NCBI RefSeq assembly: GCF_000003855.2
Contig: NW_003101659.1
Coordinates: 461,475 to 525,474, forward strand
Source: Blastomyces gilchristii SLH14081
Taxonomy: Eukaryota > Ascomycota > Eurotiomycetes > Onygenales > Ajellomycetaceae
Direction: 5' to 3'
Length of the DNA: 64,000 nt
Numbering within the stretch: position 1 is the first letter of the stretch; each line of letters begins with the position of its first letter. Below the pieces are notes generated by a model. That model saw only the letters and a program-made list of their open reading frames with translations. It made no database searches and was not told the DNA's origin. Positions 32,661 to 43,784 of the stretch are shown here, piece after piece. The translations under genes were made by a program, and so were the position numbers.

Positions 32661-35013
32661 GTTTGGGGCAAAGAGGGAAAAGGCGCTCTTAATCTCCTCT
32701 TACCGCTGCGCAAAGCGAGTTGTGCAGAAGCTCTGGGGATGAAATTGAAGTGGGCAGGGACAATCAATCCAACTAAATATGTGAAATGGGACAAAGAGCG
32801 ATGAGAGCGATGAGAAGAGTCGAGATGAATCTGAAGGGGAAAAAGAAACCCAAACCCAACGCCTCAGGATATTGTGCAAAGGAACCAAAAGAAGGCCTTC
32901 ATTAGAATTCTAGGAGTGTAGTCCCGAATTTTCTATGAGGGAATATCTGAAGATTGAAGTGTGTGAAGATAGAGATATTTTGTATTTTGGCCGGGAGACC
33001 GAAGGGTATAGTTGCAACGTAGTAGAAGAAAGCTCATAAGGGATAAAGAAGGTACAAGTGAATGAATGAGTTGCACCTGGGTCCCGTTCATTGCAGGCGG
33101 AGTATTTATTCCGGTGCAAAAGGCCGCTACAAGAACAGCGGCCGATCGGGCAAGGCAGTCAACGGAGGGGCAAGATAGCTAGCTCAGGCAAGTAAAGGCG
33201 CATGTATGTATGTACGTATGTATGTATGTATGTATGGATGGATGGATGGATGGATGGTTGTATGTATAGAATTGCGGGAAGAGAGAGTCAAGAGCCCGGA
33301 GAGGAGTGTTTTAGCAGCGCATTCTTCTGCGCCCCAATAATTTGGTAGTAAGAAGCGGAAAACGCCTTGTCCCCATAGACAGTGTTATGGATGTATGGAT
33401 GTATTTCACTGCCACTGAGCCATGTTTACACATGGGAGACAGTGAGAGGGAGGGAGAGGGCGAGGATGGGCACCAGGAGGGAGGATGAAATGTGTCTTGT
33501 TGCGGTGCAACTGAGCCCTTGTGGATGCGTCAGAGACGCTCGGCAGAGAGACAGGTATTTAGCAGCCCCAGTAGTTAGGTAGGGTAAGGAGGACTCACTC
33601 TCCTCAGTCAGTAAGAAATCAATTGGCTGAGGTGGGTTGACACACAGCCAGAAGAAACTGTCAGGGTCATCTATTTAATATGGGTGGTTGTATTTCCTCT
33701 GGATATGAGCTTGAAGATGAGAGAACATGATGCCCCAAAGGAGAGCTTTCAGCCTCAGTCTCAGCGGTTGGGAAGAGAGAGAACTAAATAAGTTATTGAG
33801 TTATAATACGAGTTATTTATAACTATTTAAATAACTAATATTTAACAACACAATCCAGGTCACTATAATATTTAAGTTATTTATTTATCCTGTGGGCATA
33901 ACAAGATATTTCTGCTCTGTTTTAATAAATAGCCAGCTAAATAAATAAATATATTCAACCATCTCAAAACGCCTTTACTCTCCTTGTCTGCGCAGTTAAA
34001 CGCCAGATTTCCCGCCGTGAAGCTTGCTAACCACCGCACAAAGCTAAAATCAAGCTCTTGTTGGATTCCTGATCCAACAGCAAGCAGCTTATACCTGATC
34101 TGCTGCTGGCAACTAACCCAGGTATTTATCTAAGATAACACGCTGTTTGAACGCTCATACTTTCATGGTGTCTGGCATTAGGGATAGTTATCTTTCGGAG
34201 GAAAAGAGGCGCTTTAACAAGACCGCAGATGCCTCTGCTTGCACTTCATTTCCAAGCTCAATAACATCTGTTGACCATCACGGCCCCCGGGCGCTTCTCC
34301 ATCTAGCATCCATCTTGACAGAGGGCAAGGGTGATATAAAAATAGCTTGCTGTTGTGTTGTCGCTGTGGGATACATTCTAAACCCACTGAGTAGACAAGA
34401 GGGGGAAAATAAACAAAGGAATTCTATCTGCAAGTATTATATAGTTATAAATATATAAAATATATATATAAAAAAAATAAAAAATAAAAAATAAAAAAAA
34501 TGAACATGACATTAGATTCATTGCAGTTCAGAATGCGACATGTTTGGCATTTGCCCTGCGCGTAAATAAATACTTAAATACTTATATATTTACTAAATAA
34601 ATATTTAACTAAATATTTAACTCAGTTGTAAGGGCCGCGATTAAATATTTATTTCTCTCCGCCCGCCACCTCTTCCACCCAATGTTAATGCAAAGTGCCA
34701 TCTGAGGCTTTAGACAGCATAGCAACTCTCGACCGCCGATTTCTCTCACGATCCCGTATCTCAATTAATGTCGTGATGCATACGTCTAACTTAATACTAT
34801 ACGCTTCTCTATTTATACCTAGGTAGATATTGCTCTGCAAGGAGCCGTTGAATTATTTACGACATCGCCTCTCCGCCGGAACCACCACCACAATTACCAC
34901 CGCGCTTCGATCGTCATCAAATACAAAAGGAACGCACGAAAGCAAGGCCAGATAAAGGCCAACCATATTATTTATCCAGTCTACCCATACTCCACACTCC
35001 AGTTCTACAAGCC
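32661..35013. other. long divergent spacer, AT-rich in its middle
   Basis: A 2.35-kb head-to-head spacer between the PARP-UBC gene and the COG7-like gene. It contains the tetranucleotide repeat described separately, very AT-rich blocks at about 33785-33960 and 34435-34630, and a hairpin at 34059-34079 (stems TGTTGGAT/ATCCAACA, 5-nt loop). No gene seen. Confidence 0.5.
33202..33257. repeat. compound (TATG)n(GGAT)n microsatellite
   Basis: About eight TATG units with one variant, followed directly by about five GGAT units. Confidence 0.9.
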
Positions 35014-36336
35014 ATGGACCGCGCCACCACCTCCTCCCCTTCCACAACCCCAGTAACCAGCAGCCTACATGAGCCCCCGGAAAGCCACAAAAGGATACAT
35101 CAACCCTCATCCTCCCATCTCGACTCTACCCTCTCCCATTTCGCAGATCCCACCTTTGACCCTGTCGACTACCTTAACAACATCCTCCCGTCCTTCTCCC
35201 TTTCCCTCTCTTCACCCCAAACAACAACGACGGCAACCGCAACAATCCCCACAACAAAAGACAGAGCAGCAAGTGCTACCGCGGCCTCTACGCCCGTCTC
35301 CCTCGCGGCGCTCTCAACGCAAACCCAATCCCTTATCTCACAGCTCAGTGCGCAAAATGCGCGCCTGTCGAATACCCTGACGCAGCTGACAGATGAGATA
35401 CTACGTGGTGGGGGCCGGTTGGCGTATGAGGTCGAGGTTTTGAGGGGGGAGGCGGTGGGCTTGTCGGATGCGTTGAGGGAAGAGCTGGCGGGGGATATAG
35501 AGCTGTTTGTGCCGGGAGGGAAGGTGCCGGATATATCTATGTCTACAAGAGCGGAGGAAGAAGCGGTGACAAAGACACAAGCGGAAGCTAGTGAGCCAGC
35601 GGACAATCCCGCGCAAACACAACAACCGCAAACACAAGTACAACCAGATGACGAGCAACAGCAGCAATCACAACCAAAAGAACCAGGACAAGAAGCACAA
35701 TCGGAAACACAACCCGCCTCAAACGAGCCCCTCTACCTCACCCACCTCCGCACCCTAACCAACGTCCGCGCCCGCCTCGAGCAGGTAATCCACACTTTCG
35801 GCGAAGCCATGGAATGGCCCCTCGCCCCCTCCGAAACCTCTCTCGCATCCTCTTTCATCTCCGTCTCGGCACCCGAACCCGGCACGGAGAGCCAGCACAG
35901 CCGCGAGGAGAAGGGGAAGGAAGTCGCGAAGAAGTTGCGGGCGGAGATCATAGAGTTGCTGGATAAGGACACTGGTACCACTGACGCAGATGGTGTGGAA
36001 GCGGCTAATCGGCGGGTTGAGGCGCTGCGGGAGCTGGTGGGCGTGTGGAAGGGGACGGCGGAGGAGAAGGCGCGGATGAGGTTTGTGGATGGATTGGCGA
36101 AGTTGGTTGAGGAGCGGAGGAAGGTTGTGCAGAGTGAGACGGAGAGTAAGGGTGGAGGAGGGTCTAAGAGTGGGCTGCGCGGGGATAGTAATGCTGGACG
36201 GGATGGGAGGGGAGGAGGGGGTCAGGAAGGTAAAGGTAGTGCTGGTACAACTACGACTGCTCCTGCTTCTGGTGGCGGTGGTGGTGGGTTGTTGCGGAAT
36301 CTGCAGCGATTGCGGGATGAGATATATCTTGATTGA
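35014..36336 (+). CDS. COG7-like subunit of the conserved oligomeric Golgi complex
   Basis: Single-exon gene, 440 aa. After a Ser/Thr/Pro-rich start comes FDPVDYLNNILPSFSLS, then a coiled-coil block (SLISQLSAQNARLSNTLTQL, RLAYEVEVLRGEAVGLSDAL), a Gln/Thr-rich linker, a second helical block (LTHLRTLTNVRARLEQVIHT, FGEAMEWPLAPSE) and the end LLRNLQRLRDEIYLD. The order of helices follows human COG7 (EALKQEASFLKEQM, then the VKSRMQLAAESL region), and the length matches the short fungal form. The complex tethers retrograde vesicles at the Golgi. Subunit identity rests on my reading of the pattern; another COG-type subunit is possible. Confidence 0.6.
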   Translation: MDRATTSSPSTTPVTSSLHEPPESHKRIHQPSSSHLDSTLSHFADPTFDPVDYLNNILPSFSLSLSSPQTTTTATATIPTTKDRAASATAASTPVSLAALSTQTQSLISQLSAQNARLSNTLTQLTDEILRGGGRLAYEVEVLRGEAVGLSDALREELAGDIELFVPGGKVPDISMSTRAEEEAVTKTQAEASEPADNPAQTQQPQTQVQPDDEQQQQSQPKEPGQEAQSETQPASNEPLYLTHLRTLTNVRARLEQVIHTFGEAMEWPLAPSETSLASSFISVSAPEPGTESQHSREEKGKEVAKKLRAEIIELLDKDTGTTDADGVEAANRRVEALRELVGVWKGTAEEKARMRFVDGLAKLVEERRKVVQSETESKGGGGSKSGLRGDSNAGRDGRGGGGQEGKGSAGTTTTAPASGGGGGGLLRNLQRLRDEIYLD

Positions 36337-36956
36337 TTTTGAGGGGGGGGGAGGGGGTGGCTGAGACCACCATTGTAAATATTTACTGTATAGGCTGGAC
36401 TTTGACGTCTTTCACTTTTATATACTCTATAGACATAATATGCTTTGCATGGCTCCTTTCTTTTTACTTGTTATCTAGAGTAATTTTTATATTTGTCAAA
36501 CGTGCTTTGCTAGTCATGCATAATTGAATATTAATGTCATAGAATATTTTTAAAACGTTGTCAATGCCCCATACTCCGTAGATCTATCTGCATTGGCTCG
36601 CTAAAAATAAATAAAACGCTCAACCAAACTTCCCTTTCATCTCGATATTTCTATTTCGGACTGGTTTGGCGGGTTCAACACCAATCGCCGCTAGCCCACG
36701 GGCTTTTGGTCAGATTATTAATAACTAAGTGCTGTGTATTTACGTCATCTCTCAATCGACATTGACTCAACATCTCCCCCGCCAAACAACCCTAACTATA
36801 CTGTCCCATCTCTGACAAGCCATTATTATAGGCCAATTAGATGCGGCATTCTTGTTCCTTTGCTCGAACGGGGGTCGGGTAGCCATTATACGTCGCTACT
36901 TGCTGCAACTGCGTCGAACAGGGCATCTCGAGACGAAAGTTGGCTCGTTGTAAAAC
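36337..36956. other. spacer between two plus-strand genes
   Basis: 3' region of the COG7-like gene and promoter of the glycosyltransferase gene. Nothing else seen. Confidence 0.5.
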
Positions 36957-38809
36957 ATGGGCTTGCTAGAACTCCTGGACTATAACGCCGTGAGAGATGG
37001 CGCTGGCGTACATCTCTCGACTCTGTCTAGGCCGCTGCGGAGGTCGAGGAGGATAAAGACGCTCTGGGTAATTGCTGGTGTCATGCTGGTTTTGCTTGTC
37101 GTCTCTAGGACCGGGCTATATCAGGTACATATATACAGATATATATTCTTTCTATTTAGACAAGGATGGTTGCTATAGGTTACCTAGAGGGCATACGTTA
37201 ACCTTCTCCACAGACTACAATTCTTCACGATATCTCCGAGATCTATCTTACCCAGCCTGTTACATCGTTTGTGGGGGATGAGATATCTCCCGCCATCAAC
37301 TCCCCCCCACCCAAATTGAGCAAAGATGGCAAGTTCGCTAGCGGCGTTACAAAGACAAATCCTTCCTTTCATCTCATTATCCGCGGATCGAAGAAGAACC
37401 CCGCTATTTGTAGGACGATATTCACCGCTATGGTTCTCAACTATCCACCACCGACAGTTCTGGATTTGAACGAACCTATCACTAAAGACGGGAAGCCCGA
37501 GCAAGGGAAATGGGATAAGCTGCTGGCAATTCATAGCTACCTCTCAAAGAGCACGCATATGAAAGATACCGATGTTATCCTGATTACTGATGGCAATGAT
37601 ACCTGGTTCCAGCTGCCACCTGAAGTTATGCTCCAAAGGTTCCATGACCTGTTGAAGAGGAATAACGACAAATTAAGGTGGAGATATGGCTCCGTGTCAG
37701 AGAAGGTCGCTAAAAATGAGCTCAAGTCTACGCAGCGATACTCGCAGCGCATTATTTTTGCGGCGGATAAAGTCTGTCGGCCGGATCGCCCTTATGACGC
37801 TTCCTGTTTCGCAGTTCCTCATTCCAACCTGCCACCGGACATCTACGGCCCGCTGACAGATACCGGCAAAAATGTGGCCCAGAACCGGCCTAGATGGCTG
37901 AATTCTGGCTCACTGATCGGTTTATTGGGCGATGTGAAGCGTCTCTATGAACGCGCAGCGGAAATTAACTCCAAAAATATCATGCTAGGCGACGAACAGG
38001 AAGTTCTTTCTCGAATATTTGGCGAGCAGGAATTCACCCGAGAACTAGACAGACGCCTCAGGCGACCAAACTGGTACATCCGCATGGGCGAGTTATTTGG
38101 AATCCTCCAACGCATAGACATATCACGCATATTCGTAAAACTGGCCCCAGGACGCCGGCACGAGTTCGCCATCGGCCTCGACTACAAATCACAACTCTTC
38201 TTCTCAATGTCTCCCCATTCCCAGCACAACCTCGAATGGCTACATTACAACAACGTCTCACAACTCTCCTCCGCACAGCTCAGACACGGCGTCCCCCGCG
38301 AAGCCCGCCTGAACTTACCCGCTGATATCGCCAAGTGCGAAAACCCCTTCACCCCACCACATCCACTAGCCGAAAAGATACCACCCCCTTACGATGCTTC
38401 GGTCGATTACCTCCCAAGCCCCCAAAATGAATCCTGGCACACCCTCCCCCTCGCCACAGACGTCCACTCCACCTCCATCCCCGCCCTCCTCCACACAAAC
38501 ATCGCCATCCCTACAAACTCAGACCCCAAGCCCAAACCCGACTTGGACCCAGACCCGCTCCACCTCTGGTGGCGACACATGTGGTTCCACCCCTGGTCCC
38601 GCGCCCTCCTCCGGAAATCCCTGCGCGCTCTGCGCAGCGGCGGGGCGGAGGCGTGGGACATGCGCGGTGGACAGGGCGGTGTGTGGACAGGTAATGATGA
38701 ATGGGCTGATTGGGTGAGTGTATGTAAGGGGGCTGAGGGGTTAGTTTTTGGCAACGATGGGTGGGGGAAGTGGGGGGAGGAGCTTGGGGAGGATTATCTG
38801 GCAGGTTGA
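36957..38809 (+). CDS. type II membrane glycosyltransferase, PLOD/procollagen-galactosyltransferase-like
   Basis: Two exons: 36957-37124 and 37214-38809; intron 89 nt (GTACAT donor, CTCCACAG acceptor); 587 aa. A short basic cytosolic head is followed by one membrane span at about residues 35-51 (TLWVIAGVMLVLLVVSR), as in Golgi type II enzymes. The lumenal part has SYLSKSTHMKDTDVILITDG and then NDTWFQLPPEV (DGND about 182-185), the acidic metal and sugar-nucleotide binding segment of GT families related to PLOD/GLT25D, followed by RPRWLNSGSLIGLLGDVKRL and GDEQEVLSRIFGEQEF. The C-terminal 120 residues are Pro/Asp-rich. It is probably a Golgi glycan-transfer enzyme; the sugar is unknown. Confidence 0.8.
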
Positions 38810-39469
38810 TATCGGGGAATGGCCCGGAGAAGCTGCCGGAGAAGCTGAGGGATAAGGAGAAAGAGGGGGAAGGGGAGGGGAAGGGGGTGGAGGTGGATGG
38901 GGGCAAATAAAGGGGTAGTTAAGTGGGTCGCAGGGGTTGGTTGAGAACATGGGGGATTTAACTGACTTCTATGTTAGATTTGTGTTTTATTTTATTTTAC
39001 CTTTCATGTCAAGAGGAGCGGGGAGTTTATTATTTTTTTATCTTTTGTTTTCCTCTGATTCCCGGTGGGTTTAGGAATTTTTTAATAGACGTTTCTATTC
39101 ATGGGATGTAATTTTATTATTTTACAAAGTTACGGAAGTTGCCTTAAATGAATTTGCTTATTAGACGGTGCCGATAATGTCCTCAAATCTCGCCTCCGCG
39201 GTTTCTATAAAGTTTCCTGTGCAAAGGTCGCTTTTTGCTTAAAGCTTCGAAGGTAATGTAGAGTTCACAAAGAAAATATATGTTAATAAATGCCATGACG
39301 CCCACTACAAAGACAAAGTAATAGAAAAAGACATATACATCCTCTCGGAAAAACGGGAGTAATCCCACCTGAATGCCCATGTTCTATATAATCCAACCAA
39401 ATAAAAAAACTCCCCACGACATAAATAAACCAAATGGATATATAGTGAACATAAACAAAGCATAAAACA
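38810..39469. other. convergent 3' spacer
   Basis: Tail-to-tail spacer between the glycosyltransferase and RPC17 genes. A purine-rich stretch at about 38845-38900 creates false frames. No gene seen. Confidence 0.5.
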
Positions 39470-40556
39470 TCACCCAGCAGCCGCAACAGTACTTCCCTCT
39501 TCCCCCTTCCCCTTCCCCTTCCCCCTCCCTTTACCCCCCAACGTCTCCCTAACAATCCTCAATATCTCCCCAACATCCTCAGTACTCAGCCTCTCCTCCC
39601 GATCCTCAATAACCGTATCTAGCAACGCAAGCGCCCCATAGTCCGCTTCCTCGTCAATAGCCCCATGTCCCTCTCCCTCTCCCTCTCCTCTTTGTTCCCC
39701 ATCTACCTCACCATCGACATCCATCTCATCAGCTGTCCTTGCCCCCTCTGTAGCAGAAGCACCAGCAGCGGCGCCCTCCTCACCCTCCTCCTCCCCTTCC
39801 CCTTCCGCATCCCCTACTTCACCTGCACTCGCGTCAAGCCCAATCCCCAAATTCACAATCATAAGAACCTCCGCCTTTGTGAGTTGGAAGGGTCGGAGAC
39901 GCCTTATTATTTCCCGTAGCGCGTTGTCGAGGTCAGTTGTTTGTGATTGGAGCGGTGCGGGAGGTTGTGGCCGTGGTGGTGGTCCCGTTAGGGATGTAGA
40001 TGTAGATGTAGTATTTATATTATAATCATCGTTATTGTCATTATTATTATCCTTATCCTTATTCTTCTTATCGTCGGCCTCCGGCTTTGGCGGCGTAAAG
40101 CTTGGATAATTGAGTAGGTGCGGAGAGAGACGGGTTACGTAGTCGTGGAACTGCAAATCCCTCCCCGTTAGCGCAAGGGAATTGATATGCAGACAGTAGG
40201 AAGAGAGATGAAGCGCGAGAGGGGGAAGGGGCCAGAGGGGAGGAAGGAAAATTGAGAGCGGAACGGTACGGACAACTTCAGAAAAGCTAAAAATGAACCT
40301 ACCTCCTTAACAACAGTATTATGATCCCTCAAATCCGGACTCGGCGTAAAATTCCTCGAATTGGGTGGTGGATTGGGAGGTCTGCGCGGCGGGTTCAGGC
40401 TGAAATGGGCCAGTACCTCCACATTTGTTAGGATGGCGGACTGCGGCTCGAGGATCTATGATGCGGACGTTCAATTTTGGTTAGCTTTCTTTTTTGCTTG
40501 TATTTCAATGTAGCTCTTGTTTGGCGTGGGAAGACTTAGATTGAGCTTACTTTCAT
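39470..40556 (-). CDS. RPC17: RNA polymerase III subunit RPC17/Rpc9 with acidic inserts
   Basis: Three exons: 40556-40551, 40455-40303, 40150-39470 (279 aa). Exon 1 is only ATGAAA. The GTAAGC donor follows at once and exon 2 starts ATCCTCGAG, giving the conserved MKILEPQSAILTNVEV. The second intron is 152 nt. HRDC-like core motifs are IIRRLRPFQLTKAEVLMIVN, LLDTVIEDREERLS and VGEILRIVRETL, as in RPC17 (CGRP-RCP homologue), which pairs with RPC25 in the polymerase III stalk. The usual length is about 140-160 residues. The extra length is an Asn/Asp/Lys insert in the middle and an acidic Glu/Gly insert before the last helices, both low-complexity. Confidence 0.88.
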
Positions 40557-41134
40557 GATATTTGTATGTGTATATATATGTAGAGACAGAGGCAATGGAT
40601 ATGCTATGTTGCAGGCTGATGGCGGGGAGGAACAAACATTTTTCTCCGTCTGGAGCGGGGCGGAGGTCGGGAGCGGAGGCGGCAGAAAATGGGAGAGCTT
40701 CAAGGCGGTGAGCGGCAGCTTGCACGAAGTATAATAAGTAACTACGTGAATTATCGAACGAAAGACTGGGAACAGAAAAAGAAATTACTTGAACAGCTTT
40801 TTTCAATTGACTTTTTCAAAGAATTCAAAGTTAGGGAATAAATCACAAAAAGCTACCTATTTTTTCTCCCAAGCACCAACCTGCGCCCTAAATAGAAAAA
40901 AAAAGATGGAAACAAAAATATCAAAACAAAATGATATACTCAAAAGCAGAACCATAAGATGAGATAAAAAACCAAGCAGGAATGGATCTCGCCATACAAA
41001 AAGCAGATATATCAGGCAAAAACTAAAGAATAAGAGCGAATCCACGATAAGAGCATGATATCATACAGAATAAAAAGAAGGGAAAAGAAGAAGAAAATCA
41101 CGAAACAAAACCATGCGAAAAATATACATTTCCC
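40557..41134. other. spacer between two minus-strand genes
   Basis: Promoter of RPC17 and 3' region of NOP58. AT-rich at about 40880-41110. Nothing else seen. Confidence 0.5.
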
Positions 41135-43198
41135 TCACGCCTTGCTCTTCTTCTTCTTCTTATTCTTCACATCATCCTCCTCGGTCCGCTTTCGCTTCTT
41201 ACTAGCCTCCTTTTCTGCAGCCTTAGCAGCCTTCTTTGCCTCCTTCTTCGCTTTCTTCACGTCCTTCTTGCTAATCGACGATGGGTTCCCTTCGCTATCA
41301 AAGGTGATCTCCCCGCGCTCGAGTTTGCGCTGGTACCGGCTAACGCTGAGTCCAGCCTTTGCGGCCATCTCCTCCACACTTGCACTGCCACTCTTCTCTT
41401 TCTTCGATTTCTTATCTTCCTTCTTCTTGGACTTCTTATCGAATGGCTTTCTCTTCGATTTCTTCGATTTCTCTTCCTCATCTGACTCTTCTCCTTCGGA
41501 TGACTCTTCAGCATCAGCCACCGATCCATTGGTAGCGGGCTTATCTTCCATCTCCACATCAGACTCTTCCTCACTCTCACTTTCATCTTCAGATTCCTTA
41601 ACTTCCTCAATCAACTTCTTCTTGTCCTTCTTCTCTTTCTTCTGCTTCTTTAACAATGATTTGGCTGCGTCCTCATCGCCAGCAAGCCCATCCGCATCCG
41701 GGTTATACTTCCTAGCTTCGTTGACCTCCCACTTCTTAGGCTGAGTTATAGGGATGCCGTTTGGTGCAATGCCAACCCCTCTTGGCTTGATGGGTTTGCC
41801 TTCCATGGCCGCTAGCTTCTTCTCGAGGTAGTACCGTGATTCTATACCGAGGGCAGCCTTCTCTTCCTCAGTAGGTTCATTTCCATCAGCATCAACAGGC
41901 CAGTCAGTCAGCGCATCGACGCGAAGGCCAATAGCTGCCTTGGCGGCCAAGACACGAGCCATCTTGCCCTTGTTCTTGCCGGTAGCCTGGCCGATCAGGG
42001 ACGCATGGTAGATAAGGCCGTATTTGGGAGTGTCGTGCTTGGTTTTTAGGGCACGGAAAAGAGCCTTTTCAGCTCCCAGGATCTGGATGGTACTGGCGGG
42101 GCTCTTGGATAGGTTTACCAAGCTGCCAGCATGGGCGATTAATCGAGCACCAACCAGTTCTCCCACGAGTGCTGTAAGATTAGGAGCGATGGCGGTCATT
42201 CGGGCAGTCAGGTAGCTTGCAAGCTGTTGGCGATACTCTGAGAAGCCGACCACTTCTTCTGCCAAGGCTTGAATATTGTCGAGGTCTTCGTTGGAGATTT
42301 CCGTACCCATCGACCGGTCCGCGGCAGCCTTTACTGCAGCCTCAATTTCCTCTGGCAGGATCTCAGCAAGATCTGTTTCGTCAGAATTTGAACGCATGCC
42401 CATCTTGAGCACCACTTTGGCATAGGCGATGTTGTCGTTGAGGATTTTGGCTAGTTCGGGGAAATGCCAGCCGTACCATTCCTTGACGCGCATGGCATAG
42501 GTGTTGAGTTCCTTGTCGAGGTCGTCAAGCAAAGAAATAGCCTGGACAATCATGGTGTCGATCTTGTCGGGGGAGAACTTGAGTTTGTGACGGGCTAGAG
42601 AGTGGGACAAACCCAGGGACATCGTGGACATATCAGCTGGCAAGAGGCCTGGGATCAGAGTGGGGAGGTGCTCTCGGATTGCGCGGTAGAGATCCGCAGT
42701 TGAAGAGTCTGCAATGGGCTGAATGGCGAAGGGGAGTTTTGCGATGGCGTTTCCTTGAAGCAACAAAGTGTTAGCCTATGTGTCGAGCTGTATATATTCC
42801 TTATGAATACAAGCAAACAGACATACCAAGTTTTGGATCCGCAACAGCCAAAGAGACCTTCTTCTCATCTTTAATGGATTCAAGTAAATTGGCCAACCGG
42901 GGTGTGACTTTTCCCTCCACCAGAGACGCGACCTCTTCCAGGGCCGTGGCCGCACTATCGAACTTTTGGAAATTCTTCAATTTCATACTATATAGTCAAT
43001 GCGGTCAGCCGCACAGCCCTTTAAGGTACATAGCATATATTCCACGCCACATTGCTGTAGGCCAGCAACTTACAGATTCGACACGCCCTCTGCAGTCTGC
43101 GTTTCTTCCACTAGATTATCGCGCTTGAGCAGCTTCTTGTCCTTGGCCTTGAGCAGCGCATAGCCGGCGCTGGTTTCCGTGAGGATAAACAGCGTCAT
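41135..43198 (-). CDS. NOP58: box C/D snoRNP core protein Nop58
   Basis: Three exons: 43198-43074, 42987-42827, 42753-41135 (634 aa); introns 86 and 73 nt with GTAAGT and GTATGT donors. Exon 1 starts [20 protein letters not shown], the Nop58 N-terminal domain. The Nop domain follows with [20 protein letters not shown] and [20 protein letters not shown]. The C-terminal 190 residues are the KKE/KKD-rich tail, longer than in yeast, with several acidic Ser blocks. Nop58 scaffolds 2'-O-methylation snoRNPs and U3 in the nucleolus. The gene is head-to-head with VMA6 across 586 bp. Confidence 0.96.
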
Positions 43199-43784
43199 GG
43201 CGGCGGCAGGAGATTATTCGTAGTATGATTAGTAAGTATCGTCGTCTATCGTCGCTTCCAGAGTGATTGTTATTCCCTTGTTGCCGTTTTCAGCAGCAGC
43301 CGCTGGCCTCAGTGATACCTTCCACACAGGCAAAGTTGACCGCACAACCAGGCACAGGAAAGCGCAGTCCGGACGGAACAGCAGTTTCCCTATTTAGTAG
43401 GGCTGAGCTGGAGAAAGAGGGGGAAGGTGTGAGGGAAGTGAATGAGGACGGAAGGAAAGGGAGGTGGTAATGGTTTGGGGTCGTCCTTTCCTCGATTTTG
43501 ACTTGGCTTTTCTTTTTCTTTTTTTTTTTGCTGCTTGGAAGAGGAAATTTTGAAGTGTCCGGGGCACAAGCGAATTCCGAGCTGTGGTTGGACGGTTTGG
43601 GACAGTGGAGAAAGCTAGCTGCTTAGGTAAGTAATCACGTGGAACTGAGCTTGCACTCCTAGCCTAATACAGCTAGACCGAATTCTTACAACCCGGGGCT
43701 GGCAGCTTCGACGACATCTACATCAGCACGATATTGAAAGAGATATACAGGTGTATAGAGGTATATGCGCTCTACTGGCCCGAG
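43199..43784. promoter_or_regulatory. 586-bp divergent promoter NOP58/VMA6
   Basis: The spacer between two start codons must hold both promoters and 5' UTRs. A T-run at about 43520-43530 lies on the VMA6 side. No TATA box stands out. Confidence 0.5.

Noticed and set aside
33202..33257. Regular repeat considered as a CRISPR-like array
   Set aside because: It is a tetranucleotide microsatellite without spacers, in a eukaryotic context.
4397..43198. Possible secondary-metabolite cluster
   Set aside because: No polyketide synthase, peptide synthetase, terpene cyclase or cluster regulator; the lone dehydrogenase and glycosyltransferase sit among housekeeping genes.
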